Shown here piece after piece: positions 1 to 9,199 of a stretch of 35,834 bases of DNA. Under the pieces are notes generated by a model. That model worked only from the letters and a program-made list of their open reading frames with translations. It searched no databases and was not told the origin of the DNA. The translations under genes were made by a program, and so were the position numbers. Location of the stretch: positions 1 through 35,834 of the forward strand of contig JACNLQ010000033.1 of the NCBI GenBank assembly GCA_014381415.1, read 5' to 3'. Each line of letters opens with the position of its first letter. Position 1 is the stretch's first letter. Source of the DNA: Fidelibacterota bacterium. GTDB taxonomy: Bacteria; Fidelibacterota; Marinisomatia; SCGC-AAA003-L08; D37C17.

Positions 1-971
1 TTAACTTCTGAAGTGGAAATGGGAAAGCCTGATTGGTTTAGAGATACGTTGATAGAGGTAGAAACTTCTTTTGTATATTGGTCTAAATTTCCATTACTGT
101 TTATATAATCAGCCGTTAATGTGAGAGAAAGATTAAAATTGCCAAATGAAACAGATTCATTCAATAAAATTGAAAAACTATTACTCACAGTCTCTCCTAA
201 GTTCATATCTCCTAAGTTTAGATAGGCTTCATTTGTTATTGTACCACCATCATCAATTATAAGGGACACCACAACATTTAATGCATCAGCTTGAAATGAA
301 TTATTTGAAAAAGTGAATTCAACAGAAAATCCTTCGCCTGGATTTAAAACCCCATCATTGTCAATTTCGTTATCTAGGGTAATTTCAGGGTTGGCTGACA
401 TAATTAGAGAATTATATAATTTATCAAGCATGGTATTTATTTGATTATTTGCATTTGATATAAAAGCTGGGCCAGTACTGAATCCAGCTTCTTTATAATG
501 TACAGTCATGGTATGATCAATAAATGCAGAACTAGGGAATGAACTTTCAGTATTCAGAATATTAAAAATAGGATATCCAGAATCATCAATAATCATGGGG
601 ATAGCATTGGTGCCCATATTTCCCCACTGTTCACAAGTATAAGGTTGATTTAAATCTGACAAACCAACCAATATTTTAACATTTTCATTATCTTCCCATT
701 CTTCTGCTAAATCATCAAAATATGGTAATAATGAAACACAGGGGCCACACCAGGTTGCAGATAAATCAATTAACATCACATAATATTGACCGCCATTCAA
801 ATCGCCATTATATTCAGCAAAACTAAAAATACCATCATTATTGGGGTCCAGTTCAGGTTCATAACAGATTGGAAGCTCATTATACTGATGTGCCAAACTA
901 AGTGTCTCGCCAACCTCATAGGCAAAAATATTAGAAATAAATATTCCCATTATTATATAAATATGTACCAT
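1..971 (-). CDS. Exported thioredoxin-fold protein, 3' end outside window (partial)
   Basis: The minus-strand frame is open from an ATG at 971 to the window edge, giving about 323 residues with no stop. A signal peptide is visible at residues 1-17, ending NIFA before YEVGE. A short acidic stretch (DPNNDG) precedes a thioredoxin-like domain with the redox motif WCGPC at residues 74-78, followed by a cis-Pro-like NAIPM segment. From about residue 190 the protein continues as beta-rich, CARDB-like sequence beginning NPEITLDNEIDNDG. The start is supported by a strong GGAGG ribosome site about 6 nt upstream, inside the 10-bp gap after the lipoprotein gene, so the two are probably co-transcribed. 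The family suggests thiol-disulfide exchange or reduction outside the cytoplasm; the substrate is unknown. The true C-terminus, possibly a dockerin or sorting tail, lies outside the window. Confidence 0.85.
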   Translation of the reverse strand, partial: MVHIYIIMGIFISNIFAYEVGETLSLAHQYNELPICYEPELDPNNDGIFSFAEYNGDLNGGQYYVMLIDLSATWCGPCVSLLPYFDDLAEEWEDNENVKILVGLSDLNQPYTCEQWGNMGTNAIPMIIDDSGYPIFNILNTESSFPSSAFIDHTMTVHYKEAGFSTGPAFISNANNQINTMLDKLYNSLIMSANPEITLDNEIDNDGVLNPGEGFSVEFTFSNNSFQADALNVVVSLIIDDGGTITNEAYLNLGDMNLGETVSNSFSILLNESVSFGNFNLSLTLTADYINSNGNLDQYTKEVSTSINVSLNQSGFPISTSEV

Positions 972-981
972 TTCTTCCTCC

Positions 982-1506
982 CTAATTTAACTTTAAACAC
1001 TCGGGGATATCGTTGGATAATTTTGTTCCACCGATTCCAGCAAAAATGATTTCAGTCATACAGACTTCATCAGTTGATTCACTATAACTAATTTCTGTGA
1101 GAATCCCAGTACCCACTGGAATTATTTTTCCCTGCATTGAAAATGCCAATACTCTTGATGCACTGTTGGATGCTTCAAAACCATTTTCTTTTAACAAACC
1201 TCCATTAGCGTCAGAAATTCCTACTCCTGGTAAATCGCATTGAAATCCTGCAACCGGTTCATTATTTACCATAAAGATCTCAAAGGATTTATTAGATGGA
1301 TCATGGTTTCGCAATTGAAGGCAAACTGCTTCATTGCAGGGTTCAACCTTAACTACCAATTCATCTGCAGACGGCTTTGACTCAGATTGTACAGCCTGTG
1401 TTGGCTGGGCTGCTAACTCGGAAGCATTTTCTGTTTTCTTACTACTTTTATTTTGAGCCTGACATGCAAATGCTATAATTAATGCAAGTACAATACTAAT
1501 TCTCAT
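982..1506 (-). CDS. Probable lipoprotein with a cohesin-like module
   Basis: This 174-residue protein begins with a hydrophobic signal, MRISIVLALIIAFAC. Cys15 could be a lipidation site, although the lipobox (AFAC) is imperfect. A low-complexity polar linker covers residues 16-50. The rest resembles a cohesin-like beta module also found in the larger C25 protein and the giant Cys-rich protein of this window: EPVAGFQ near residue 84, VLAFS near 119, and IPVGTGILTEISY near 129. The four later cysteines (57, 62, 90, 149 or 170) could form disulfides. An AAAGGA ribosome site precedes the ATG. The downstream thioredoxin-fold gene starts 10 bp after the stop. I infer a surface or periplasmic binding role, possibly as a docking partner for dockerin-bearing proteins; enzymatic function is not evident. 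Confidence 0.8.
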   Translation of the reverse strand: MRISIVLALIIAFACQAQNKSSKKTENASELAAQPTQAVQSESKPSADELVVKVEPCNEAVCLQLRNHDPSNKSFEIFMVNNEPVAGFQCDLPGVGISDANGGLLKENGFEASNSASRVLAFSMQGKIIPVGTGILTEISYSESTDEVCMTEIIFAGIGGTKLSNDIPECLKLN

Positions 1507-1607
1507 TTTTAATATTTCCTTTCAAAAATACAATAATACTATTAAAATCAATCCTTAAAGGTACATTATTTTTCATATAAATTTTGTGATTTCCTTACAA
1601 TAATAAT

Positions 1608-1640
1608 AAAATGCCCCATTTTAATTAAACAGGGCATTTT
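1608..1640 (-). terminator. Intrinsic terminator after the first C25 peptidase gene
   Basis: Inverted arms AAAATGCCC and GGGCATTTT flank a 15-nt AT-rich loop about 20 bp past the stop codon at 1663. In the minus-strand transcript the hairpin runs into TTTTATTATTATT. This separates the peptidase transcript from the lipoprotein gene. Confidence 0.75.
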
Positions 1641-1662
1641 GATTAATTTCATAAATTTTAAA

Positions 1663-4600
1663 TTATCCCTGAGAATTCAATATAGCGTTCACAAGGGTAA
1701 CAACATCCAAAATATCAAGGGCTCCATCCTGATTCATATCTCCAGGAGCAGAATACTCACCATTTATTACTGCATTTACCAATCCAACAACATCTAAAAT
1801 ATCTAATACTCCATCTTCATTGAAGTCCCCTAAAATAAATTCAGATTCTGTACCAGTAGTAATAAATAAAGCAGAACCATCCTCAAGTGTTGCGGCAGCT
1901 TCTGGGTAAGTATTATTAAATGTGTATTGTAATCCCATATCACCTAAATGATTTTCAATTCCAATTGTAGAATAACACCCATGGCTTGGAGTACTACCAC
2001 TAGGATAGTACCCATCTGAGGCATTATTAAAATCTTGATATTGAATCTTTATTTCACTGGTATTATACAATATTATTTGAAAGGTCTGCCTAGGACCTCC
2101 GGAACAATTATTTGCATACCAACCACCAGTAAGGTCACCACATGTTCGCATATTATCCCACTGAATAACAACATACTCATCCGAAGCATAATAATATACA
2201 TAGCCACTTGAACCTGTCATAAGATCATCCCAAAAAGCAGCCACCATAGGTGAGGGACCACCTGCTCCTGGAATGGGATAATTCCTAAATGCATTCATTT
2301 CAAAATTTCCAAAAGAAATCCAACCGTTTGTATTTATCTGAATTGTATTATACTCTTCGCCATAAAATGTAAATGGAAATGGGAGCGTTCTATTATCTGT
2401 ACTAGCCGTATAACTGCTATTTCCATTCCCTTCATCAGAAATTGAGACTTGATCACCTAAACCATTGGCGATTTCAATCCAATCATAAACTGGTGCAAGC
2501 TCATAATCAGTGTCACCTGAATCATAAATATAATATCCATAAGGATCAGGACCCAATGGATCAGACACCCTTACTTCTCCAACCGTTATATTGAGAGTTT
2601 CAATTCGTGAATGACCATCATTGCTTGTTATTAATAGCTCCAAAGGTAATACGAAACCATTAATTATATTATCACTAAAAGAAAGTTTAATTTCATCTAA
2701 AGTAGTATAATCACCTACAGATAAATTATCGATTAAAAATTCTCCAGAATTCACCATTACAAAATTTTCATATGGAAGTAGTTCAACTAATATATTATTA
2801 GCCGATTTTGAGCCTTCATTTTCCAGGTTGATAGAAAATTCTGTATGGGAACCAGGATTGGTATCACCAGTATATTCCGTAATTATTAAATGAGCACCTA
2901 ATATATTAACAGGAACATGGTTAGTCCAGTTATTTCCTTTATTATCACTTATGGTAATTTGAAATTCCAAGTCTTCCATATCAAAAGCAGTTCCATGAAT
3001 ATATACAGGGATCTTTTTAGTTATAGATGAACCTACAGGGATCAAACCAAAATATGCAATGCTTTCAAAAATAGTAACTTGATCGGATGGAGAGCTTAGT
3101 TCAACAATCACATCTTCTGCTACTAATGTTCCATAATTGTACAATTCAATTTCAAATTCAGTTTCTTCACCTGCATTTGCATATATTTCAGGTGAAATTA
3201 AAGAAATAGCAGCTCCAAATGATTCGGGTATTTCAATGGTACTTTCATAAGGTCGATAATTGCGTTTTATAGCCAAAATAGACATAGTACCAGATTCTAC
3301 AGCATCCCAATTCAAGGTAATATCCCCATTTTCATCTGTTAAGCCAGTGGAAAATATTATATCATCTCCCATGAGTAAAGTAACCCTAGCACCTTCAACA
3401 AATTCACCATTTTCATCAGTGATGGTTAAATCTAAAGTGGTTGTACCTAATGCAATTGTACCAGGGTGTATAAAGTTAAAGTTTGTTGGAACCCCAGTCC
3501 ATAGGTGTAATGCAGGGTCACCGATTAAATTACTCCATTTACTGAATGCCTCGGCAGCACTTGCAGCACTACTAGGATTAGGATAAGTTGCATTTATTGC
3601 TAGATCACCATAAGCTGTTACAACCCCAGCATACCATAAATTTCTAGAAAAAATAGCATCATAAATCCCCATATTTACAATATTATTATAAGCTGTATGC
3701 GTTCCGGTTGTAGCCATTCCTACAGCACCCACCGCACCCTTGGGGTTGTTTACCGACCCCAACCATACAAATTCTTCAGAACTTGCAGTCACATTAAAAT
3801 CACCTGTGCCACAAGTTATTGTGGTAACAAAAGGGGTATCATAGCCATTATTTATTGCGTTCGTAGGATAACTTCCGTAGCCATAATACCAACCACGATA
3901 GTTATAATAGAGAATTCCAGCATTAAATTGCTGCTCCATAAATGTTTGGTTCCCACTACCATCATAATCTGTTTGCACACGATTCATTCCATGATTGACC
4001 ATTAAATTTTCAATATATTGGTTTGTAAAAATGGTGGAGTTACCAGATGAAGATGGGTCCCCAACAAGCCCCGCTTTTGAAAACCAAATATCTTCTACAA
4101 ATTCTGCTTTTTCATATCTTATGGTTTTATTAATAATATTTTCAATGTCTGAAGTCCCTCCAGAAATTCTCCCAATAAATACTTCGGGTATCAAATCTCC
4201 ACCTTGAAGCTGTGTATAATCTAAATCTGTGGAACCGGAGTATCCACCCCAACTATGAGTATAGTTTGGAAGACTATAACTGCCACCGGTGTCACCAATG
4301 AGGCCAACAATTTCTGGTGGGTTTTCCCAAGTATTATAGGCGTTGGTTATATAATTTTTAATTTCACTGGTACTGGCACTAGAGCCACCAACTTCAGATT
4401 CGGAGGCCGTATAAACAATATACCCCTGCTTATGACGCCATTCTACCAACTGTTGAACATAACTATTGGTTATGGAAGTACCACCACCAATGTATAAAAT
4501 GGCTGCAACTTGATAATCTTCAGGTCGATCAGAAGATTCAAAATTCACCATAATGTCTTTATAAAACTCATCGAATATATGTGATCGTTTAGGCTGCATT

Positions 4601-5157
4601 AATTGAGAATCAGGGTTTTCTCCTGTTTCTACAACATGTACTTCCACATCAGTAAAAACTTCTAATTTTTCATATTTTGGGTAATATTTATAGGGAATGA
4701 CGTTTATGCTTACAAATTCAATTCCCCTACCTTGTGATCGCTCTGATACAGTCAAATTCTGTTCAGGAAATACCGCAAATGAGTTATAAAACTCCTGATT
4801 AATAATATTTACATTTTCTACTTCCCAAATATCCATACTTTGATGAGGAAGAATCGTGATATTTTCAATGGTATAAGAATCCAGTATTTCCAGTTGGAAA
4901 TCGTAGGTCTTTTCGGGATTTAATTGATAAAAGGTGGTAAATATTGGAAGTTCAGGCATTCCTGCTTCAGTTGTATGACCTTCACCCATTTTAGCTAATC
5001 GTGTGTATCCACCAGAAATCTCACTAAATTCAGGCGAGTGTTGAAGACTAACCTTGCCTGTATTCCCAGCATCTAAATAACTAAAATTGTTCTCATAAGA
5101 GAATAACAGAGACAGAGAAATTGTAACTATTGATAAAATCCAAACCCTTCCGAACAT
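1663..5157 (-). CDS. Secreted C25 (gingipain-like) peptidase homolog with C-terminal dockerin
   Basis: This 1164-residue multidomain protein has a signal peptide (about 1-20), a gingipain-type propeptide-like region (about 30-190), a C25 peptidase-like domain (about 215-555), a carboxypeptidase-regulatory-like beta domain (about 565-645), two CARDB-like segments (about 655-860), a nidogen-like FPFTFYG...NGWISFG domain (about 860-1100) and a dockerin-like pair at 1109-1160 (DFNEDGVLDILDVV and DMNQDGALDILDVV). The candidate nucleophile is Cys449 in TCGTGDF. At the place where gingipains have the catalytic His (Y-x-G-H) this protein has NYRGW, so the usual dyad is incomplete; His487 in GTHTAYNN is an alternative. 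The ATG follows a GAAAGG ribosome site. It is a tandem paralog of the next gene upstream. Cell-surface or secreted proteolysis is the family role; activity here is uncertain. Confidence 0.88.
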   Translation of the reverse strand: MFGRVWILSIVTISLSLLFSYENNFSYLDAGNTGKVSLQHSPEFSEISGGYTRLAKMGEGHTTEAGMPELPIFTTFYQLNPEKTYDFQLEILDSYTIENITILPHQSMDIWEVENVNIINQEFYNSFAVFPEQNLTVSERSQGRGIEFVSINVIPYKYYPKYEKLEVFTDVEVHVVETGENPDSQLMQPKRSHIFDEFYKDIMVNFESSDRPEDYQVAAILYIGGGTSITNSYVQQLVEWRHKQGYIVYTASESEVGGSSASTSEIKNYITNAYNTWENPPEIVGLIGDTGGSYSLPNYTHSWGGYSGSTDLDYTQLQGGDLIPEVFIGRISGGTSDIENIINKTIRYEKAEFVEDIWFSKAGLVGDPSSSGNSTIFTNQYIENLMVNHGMNRVQTDYDGSGNQTFMEQQFNAGILYYNYRGWYYGYGSYPTNAINNGYDTPFVTTITCGTGDFNVTASSEEFVWLGSVNNPKGAVGAVGMATTGTHTAYNNIVNMGIYDAIFSRNLWYAGVVTAYGDLAINATYPNPSSAASAAEAFSKWSNLIGDPALHLWTGVPTNFNFIHPGTIALGTTTLDLTITDENGEFVEGARVTLLMGDDIIFSTGLTDENGDITLNWDAVESGTMSILAIKRNYRPYESTIEIPESFGAAISLISPEIYANAGEETEFEIELYNYGTLVAEDVIVELSSPSDQVTIFESIAYFGLIPVGSSITKKIPVYIHGTAFDMEDLEFQITISDNKGNNWTNHVPVNILGAHLIITEYTGDTNPGSHTEFSINLENEGSKSANNILVELLPYENFVMVNSGEFLIDNLSVGDYTTLDEIKLSFSDNIINGFVLPLELLITSNDGHSRIETLNITVGEVRVSDPLGPDPYGYYIYDSGDTDYELAPVYDWIEIANGLGDQVSISDEGNGNSSYTASTDNRTLPFPFTFYGEEYNTIQINTNGWISFGNFEMNAFRNYPIPGAGGPSPMVAAFWDDLMTGSSGYVYYYASDEYVVIQWDNMRTCGDLTGGWYANNCSGGPRQTFQIILYNTSEIKIQYQDFNNASDGYYPSGSTPSHGCYSTIGIENHLGDMGLQYTFNNTYPEAAATLEDGSALFITTGTESEFILGDFNEDGVLDILDVVGLVNAVINGEYSAPGDMNQDGALDILDVVTLVNAILNSQG

Positions 5158-5242
5158 ATTTAACCTTTCTTTTATATTAATTATTAATTGTTTTTACCTA
5201 CGGGAAAATAAACAGTTTATATTAAAAATGGCTAAGGTTAGA

Positions 5243-5258
5243 TTGTTACAAGATGTAA
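5243..5258 (-). promoter_or_regulatory. 16-bp palindromic motif upstream of the first C25 gene (copy 1)
   Basis: The sequence TTGTTACAAGATGTAA (plus strand) contains the inverted repeat TTACA-3-TGTAA and lies about 86 bp before the start at 5157. The identical 16-mer occurs about 81 bp before the paralog's start. The remaining leader sequence is not similar, so this is a candidate shared operator or promoter element. No regulator is known. Confidence 0.4.
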
Positions 5259-5267
5259 GTAAACTCA

Positions 5268-8200
5268 CTACCCAAGAATTGTATTCACAAGTTGAACAAT
5301 ATCAAGTATATTTAATTGTCCATCTCCATTCATATCACCATTTAATTCAAATTCTTCATCCAGTATCAAATTAGCAAGTGCCACTAAATCCAAAATATCA
5401 AGGGAACCATCACTATTTAAGTCACCCATTAAACTGCCACTTACACAATCACCCCATTCCGTTTGTAATGAATTACCATAGATATTTGATATAATATTAT
5501 TGATTGGGTCCGAGCCAAAACAAATTTCACCCCCATCATAATCCGTAAAAGATACTTGACCTAATAAATGTGTTCCAGATGGGATTACTGTACCTGAGGT
5601 TGAAAATCCCAACACCATATTAGAAGAAGCGGATAAAATAAAATCATTTGCTTCTGCTTCACCTCCAGAAATTTCCATCAATGAAATTCCAAATATTTCA
5701 AATTGAAATCCTGCAACAGGATCTTCATTTTCAATTCTGATATCCAAAGTGCCATTTGTCAAGTTTATGTTTTCAAGGCTTAAATGGACTCGTGGTTGGC
5801 GACCGGTTGTTATAAAAATTGCGGTCCAATCTTGCAAGGATGCAGCAGCTTCAGGGTAGATATTATTAAATGTATATTGGAGCCCTATATCACCTAAATG
5901 GTTTTCAATACCTATGGTGGAGTAACAACCATGAATGGGAGTACCTCCATTCGGATAACTTCCATCAGATGTATTGTTAAATTCCCCATATTGAATTTTT
6001 ATTTCACTATCTCCAGTGATTGTAGGAGAAAAATAGTCTTTATTATATAAAATTATTTCGAATGTTTCATGATATTGACCACTATTATCATATGTTCTGA
6101 GATCATCCCATTGAATTACAACCATTTCTTCTGTTTCATAATAATATACATACCCACCGCCACCCGTTTTAAGATCATCCCAAAAGGCTGCAACCATTGG
6201 CGATGGACCTCCTGCACCTGGAATTGGATAATTACGAAAAGAGTACATCAAAAAGTCTCCAAATGAAATCCATCCATTTGTATTCACTACAATTTGATCA
6301 TAATCTATACCATAAAAGGTAAATATGAATGGTAAATCAATAAGGGTAGAACCATTCGTATATGTACCGGCATAATTATTTCCATTTCCATTATCATAAA
6401 TTGGAAGTTGTTCGCCTAATTCATCTGGTAATTCAATCCAATTAAAATTGGGGGCATAATTACTATCTTCATCTTCTGAATCGTAAATGTAATACCCATA
6501 GGCATCTGGTCCTAAAGGATCTGACTCCCTTACTTCACCAACCGTAATATTAAAATTTTCTACCCTTGAATATCCATCACTACTGGTTAATAATAGTTCC
6601 ATTGGAAAAACTGAGCCATTGATTATATCATTATGGAAACTAAGGTCAAATCCATTTGAATTTAGATTATTTCCTACACCAATATTGTCCAAATTTATCA
6701 AACTAGAATTTACCGCAACATCCGTTTCGATTGATATTAGTTCCGCTGTGAACCCATGAGCAATTCGGCTACCATAATTTGCTAAATTTATTGAAATTTC
6801 TGCATCCATTCCCGGTAGAAATTCACCATTATAATCGGTCACTTTAAGATGTGGTCCAGAAATAGTAACAGGTAAATGATTAAGCCAATTATTACCCAAT
6901 TCGTCACTGATAGTAAGTTGAAATTCTAAATCCTCCATATCATGAGCAGTGCCGTGAATATAAACAGGATATAGTTTAGAAACCGTTGACCCAGCAGTGA
7001 TATTTCCAAAATAATTTATACTTTCAGTGATAGTAACATGTTCAGAAAGTGAACTTAATTCAGCAATGACATTTTCGGATTCCACATTTCCGTAATTGTG
7101 TAATGCAATTTCAAATTGATTTGATTCACCCGAATTTACATATATTTGATTCGGTATAATTGAAATTGCAGCACCAAAAGATTCAGGAATTTCTATATTC
7201 CCTTCGTAAGGACGAAAATCACTTTTCATTGCCATTATAGATATATTGCCAGCTTCAACAGCATCCCAATTTAAAGTGATTTCTCCATTTTCATCAGTCA
7301 CTCCAGTTGAAAAAATGACATCTTCGCCCATTAATAAGGTAACTCGCGCATTTTCAACTAAATTTCCATCACTATTATAAACTATAATCTCCATAGTAGT
7401 TGTGCCCAATGAAATAGTAGCGGGATGATCTACAATAAAATTATCAGGCTTCCCTGTCCATAGATGTAACGCAGGGTCTCCAATGAGGTTGCTCCATGCA
7501 ATAAATGTTTGGGTAACATCTGAAGGGTTTTCTGGGTAAGTTGCCAAAATAGCTAAATCGCCATTTGCTACAGATGCACCCGCATACCATAGTTTTTTTG
7601 CAAATATTCCATCATAAATGCCCATGTCAACGATGTTATTATATGCGGTATGGGTTCCGGTAGTAGAAATGCCTACAGCTGCAACTGCACCTTCAGGATT
7701 ATTCACAGAACCCAATTTCACAAAGCCTTCACTCTGAGAATTACCGTTATCATAATCACCCGTACCGCATGTCATGGTAGTGACAAATGGAGTTTCGTAT
7801 CCATTATTAAATTGGCTACTAGCACCTGTTCCTTCATCCCCATAAATACCTCGGTAATTATAGTAAAGGATTCCATCTTGAAACTGATTGACAACAAAAC
7901 TACTAATTCCATACCCATCATAGTCAGTGGCAATATCAGTCATACCATGGTTGATCATAAGATTTTCAATATATTGATTGGTAAAAACAGTGGAATTCCC
8001 TGATTCAACAGGGTCACCAACCAATGCCGCTTTTGTAAACCAATCATCATCTACATACAATGCTTTTTCATACTGGATGGTTTTATTGATAACATTTTCC
8101 ATGACTGAAGTTTGTTGACCTGAAATTCTACCAATAAAAACTTCCGGAATCAAATCATCACCGTCTAACTGAGTGAAATCAAAATCGGTAGCCCCATTAT

Positions 8201-9098
8201 AACTATTCCAACCCCCTGGTCCCCAGGATTGATAAAAGCAATCTATTACATCCGTATCGCCAATAAGCCCCACAATTTCAGGTGGGTTTTCCCAAGTTTC
8301 GTAGGCATTTTTAATATAGCTTTTGATGGTATTTTCGTTAGAAGTTGGAGTATCATAGGTATAGACTATATAGCCTTGTTTATGGCGCCATTCAAACAAA
8401 TCTTGAACATAGCTATTATTAATCCAATTTCCACCTGCAATGTAAAGTATGGCAGGCGCCTGGTAATCTTCAGGGCGGTCAGAATACTCAAAATTTACTA
8501 TTAGATCTTTGTAAAACTCATCAAAAATAAGGGATCGCATCGGCTGGGTTAATTGGGGGTTTGGATTATCGCCTGTTTCAATAACATGAATGTCAATATC
8601 GGTAAATACTTCTAATTTTTCATATTTAGGATAATATTTGTACGGTGTGACCTGAATACTCACAAATGCAATTCCTCGCCCCTGTGACCGTTCGGATATT
8701 ACCATGTTCTGTTCTGGAAAAGCAGCGTATGAATTGTATATTTCCGTGTTAATTATATTTACATTATCTACTTCCCATTTTTCCATACCTTGGTGAGGTA
8801 GAATTGTAATATTTTCAATGGTATATGATTCCAATACCTCCAGTTGAAAGTCATAAGTCTTTTCGGGATCTAATTGATAAAATGTTGTAAATCGAGGAAG
8901 TTCAGGCATGCCTGCTTCGGTGGTATGTCCCTGTCCGATTTTTGCCAGACGGGTATATCCTCCATTTATTTCGGTGAATTCGATGGAATGCTGAAGGCTT
9001 ATTTTCCCAGTCCCAGAATTAGAAAAATTATTTTCGTATGAAAATAAAACGGATAGCGAAATTAAAATAAAATATAATCTACGTAATAGTTGCCCCAC
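5268..9098 (-). CDS. Secreted C25 peptidase homolog with cohesin-like module and dockerin
   Basis: This 1276-residue paralog of the following gene has the same domain order: signal peptide (about 1-20), propeptide-like region, C25-like domain (about 210-550), regulatory beta domain, CARDB-like segments and a nidogen-like domain (about 855-1098). It then has an extra cohesin-like module (about 1102-1218, containing PVAGFQFEIFG, VLGFSTSG and IPSGTHLLGQVSF) before the dockerin-like pair (1224-1276: DLNSDGSLDILDLV, DMNGDGQLNILDIV). Cys444 in TCGTGDY matches the expected nucleophile; NYRGI replaces the usual catalytic-His motif, and GTHTAYNN (His483) is conserved with the paralog. The start is a GTG with AAGGAG four bases upstream; an ATG two bases earlier is in another frame. 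Exported protein processing or degradation is inferred from the family. Confidence 0.88.
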   Translation of the reverse strand: MGQLLRRLYFILISLSVLFSYENNFSNSGTGKISLQHSIEFTEINGGYTRLAKIGQGHTTEAGMPELPRFTTFYQLDPEKTYDFQLEVLESYTIENITILPHQGMEKWEVDNVNIINTEIYNSYAAFPEQNMVISERSQGRGIAFVSIQVTPYKYYPKYEKLEVFTDIDIHVIETGDNPNPQLTQPMRSLIFDEFYKDLIVNFEYSDRPEDYQAPAILYIAGGNWINNSYVQDLFEWRHKQGYIVYTYDTPTSNENTIKSYIKNAYETWENPPEIVGLIGDTDVIDCFYQSWGPGGWNSYNGATDFDFTQLDGDDLIPEVFIGRISGQQTSVMENVINKTIQYEKALYVDDDWFTKAALVGDPVESGNSTVFTNQYIENLMINHGMTDIATDYDGYGISSFVVNQFQDGILYYNYRGIYGDEGTGASSQFNNGYETPFVTTMTCGTGDYDNGNSQSEGFVKLGSVNNPEGAVAAVGISTTGTHTAYNNIVDMGIYDGIFAKKLWYAGASVANGDLAILATYPENPSDVTQTFIAWSNLIGDPALHLWTGKPDNFIVDHPATISLGTTTMEIIVYNSDGNLVENARVTLLMGEDVIFSTGVTDENGEITLNWDAVEAGNISIMAMKSDFRPYEGNIEIPESFGAAISIIPNQIYVNSGESNQFEIALHNYGNVESENVIAELSSLSEHVTITESINYFGNITAGSTVSKLYPVYIHGTAHDMEDLEFQLTISDELGNNWLNHLPVTISGPHLKVTDYNGEFLPGMDAEISINLANYGSRIAHGFTAELISIETDVAVNSSLINLDNIGVGNNLNSNGFDLSFHNDIINGSVFPMELLLTSSDGYSRVENFNITVGEVRESDPLGPDAYGYYIYDSEDEDSNYAPNFNWIELPDELGEQLPIYDNGNGNNYAGTYTNGSTLIDLPFIFTFYGIDYDQIVVNTNGWISFGDFLMYSFRNYPIPGAGGPSPMVAAFWDDLKTGGGGYVYYYETEEMVVIQWDDLRTYDNSGQYHETFEIILYNKDYFSPTITGDSEIKIQYGEFNNTSDGSYPNGGTPIHGCYSTIGIENHLGDIGLQYTFNNIYPEAAASLQDWTAIFITTGRQPRVHLSLENINLTNGTLDIRIENEDPVAGFQFEIFGISLMEISGGEAEANDFILSASSNMVLGFSTSGTVIPSGTHLLGQVSFTDYDGGEICFGSDPINNIISNIYGNSLQTEWGDCVSGSLMGDLNSDGSLDILDLVALANLILDEEFELNGDMNGDGQLNILDIVQLVNTILG

Positions 9099-9178
9099 AT
9101 TTCTCCTTACAATTATCTGATATGGTTAAAACAATTGGGTAATTTAACAAGAGGTTATTGAAGGGGACTAAAAGAACT

Positions 9179-9194
9179 TTGTTACAAGATGTAA
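9179..9194 (-). promoter_or_regulatory. 16-bp palindromic motif upstream of the second C25 gene (copy 2)
   Basis: This is an exact copy of the TTGTTACAAGATGTAA motif at 5243, lying just after the amidohydrolase stop and about 81 bp before the GTG start at 9098. The near-equal spacing to two paralogous genes argues for a regulatory role, though inheritance from the duplication alone is possible. Confidence 0.4.
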
Positions 9195-9199
9195 AAATA

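Noticed and set aside
786-1049. 87-aa plus-strand frame
   Set aside because: It is antisense to the thioredoxin-fold gene and the lipoprotein gene, both of which have signal peptides and ribosome sites.
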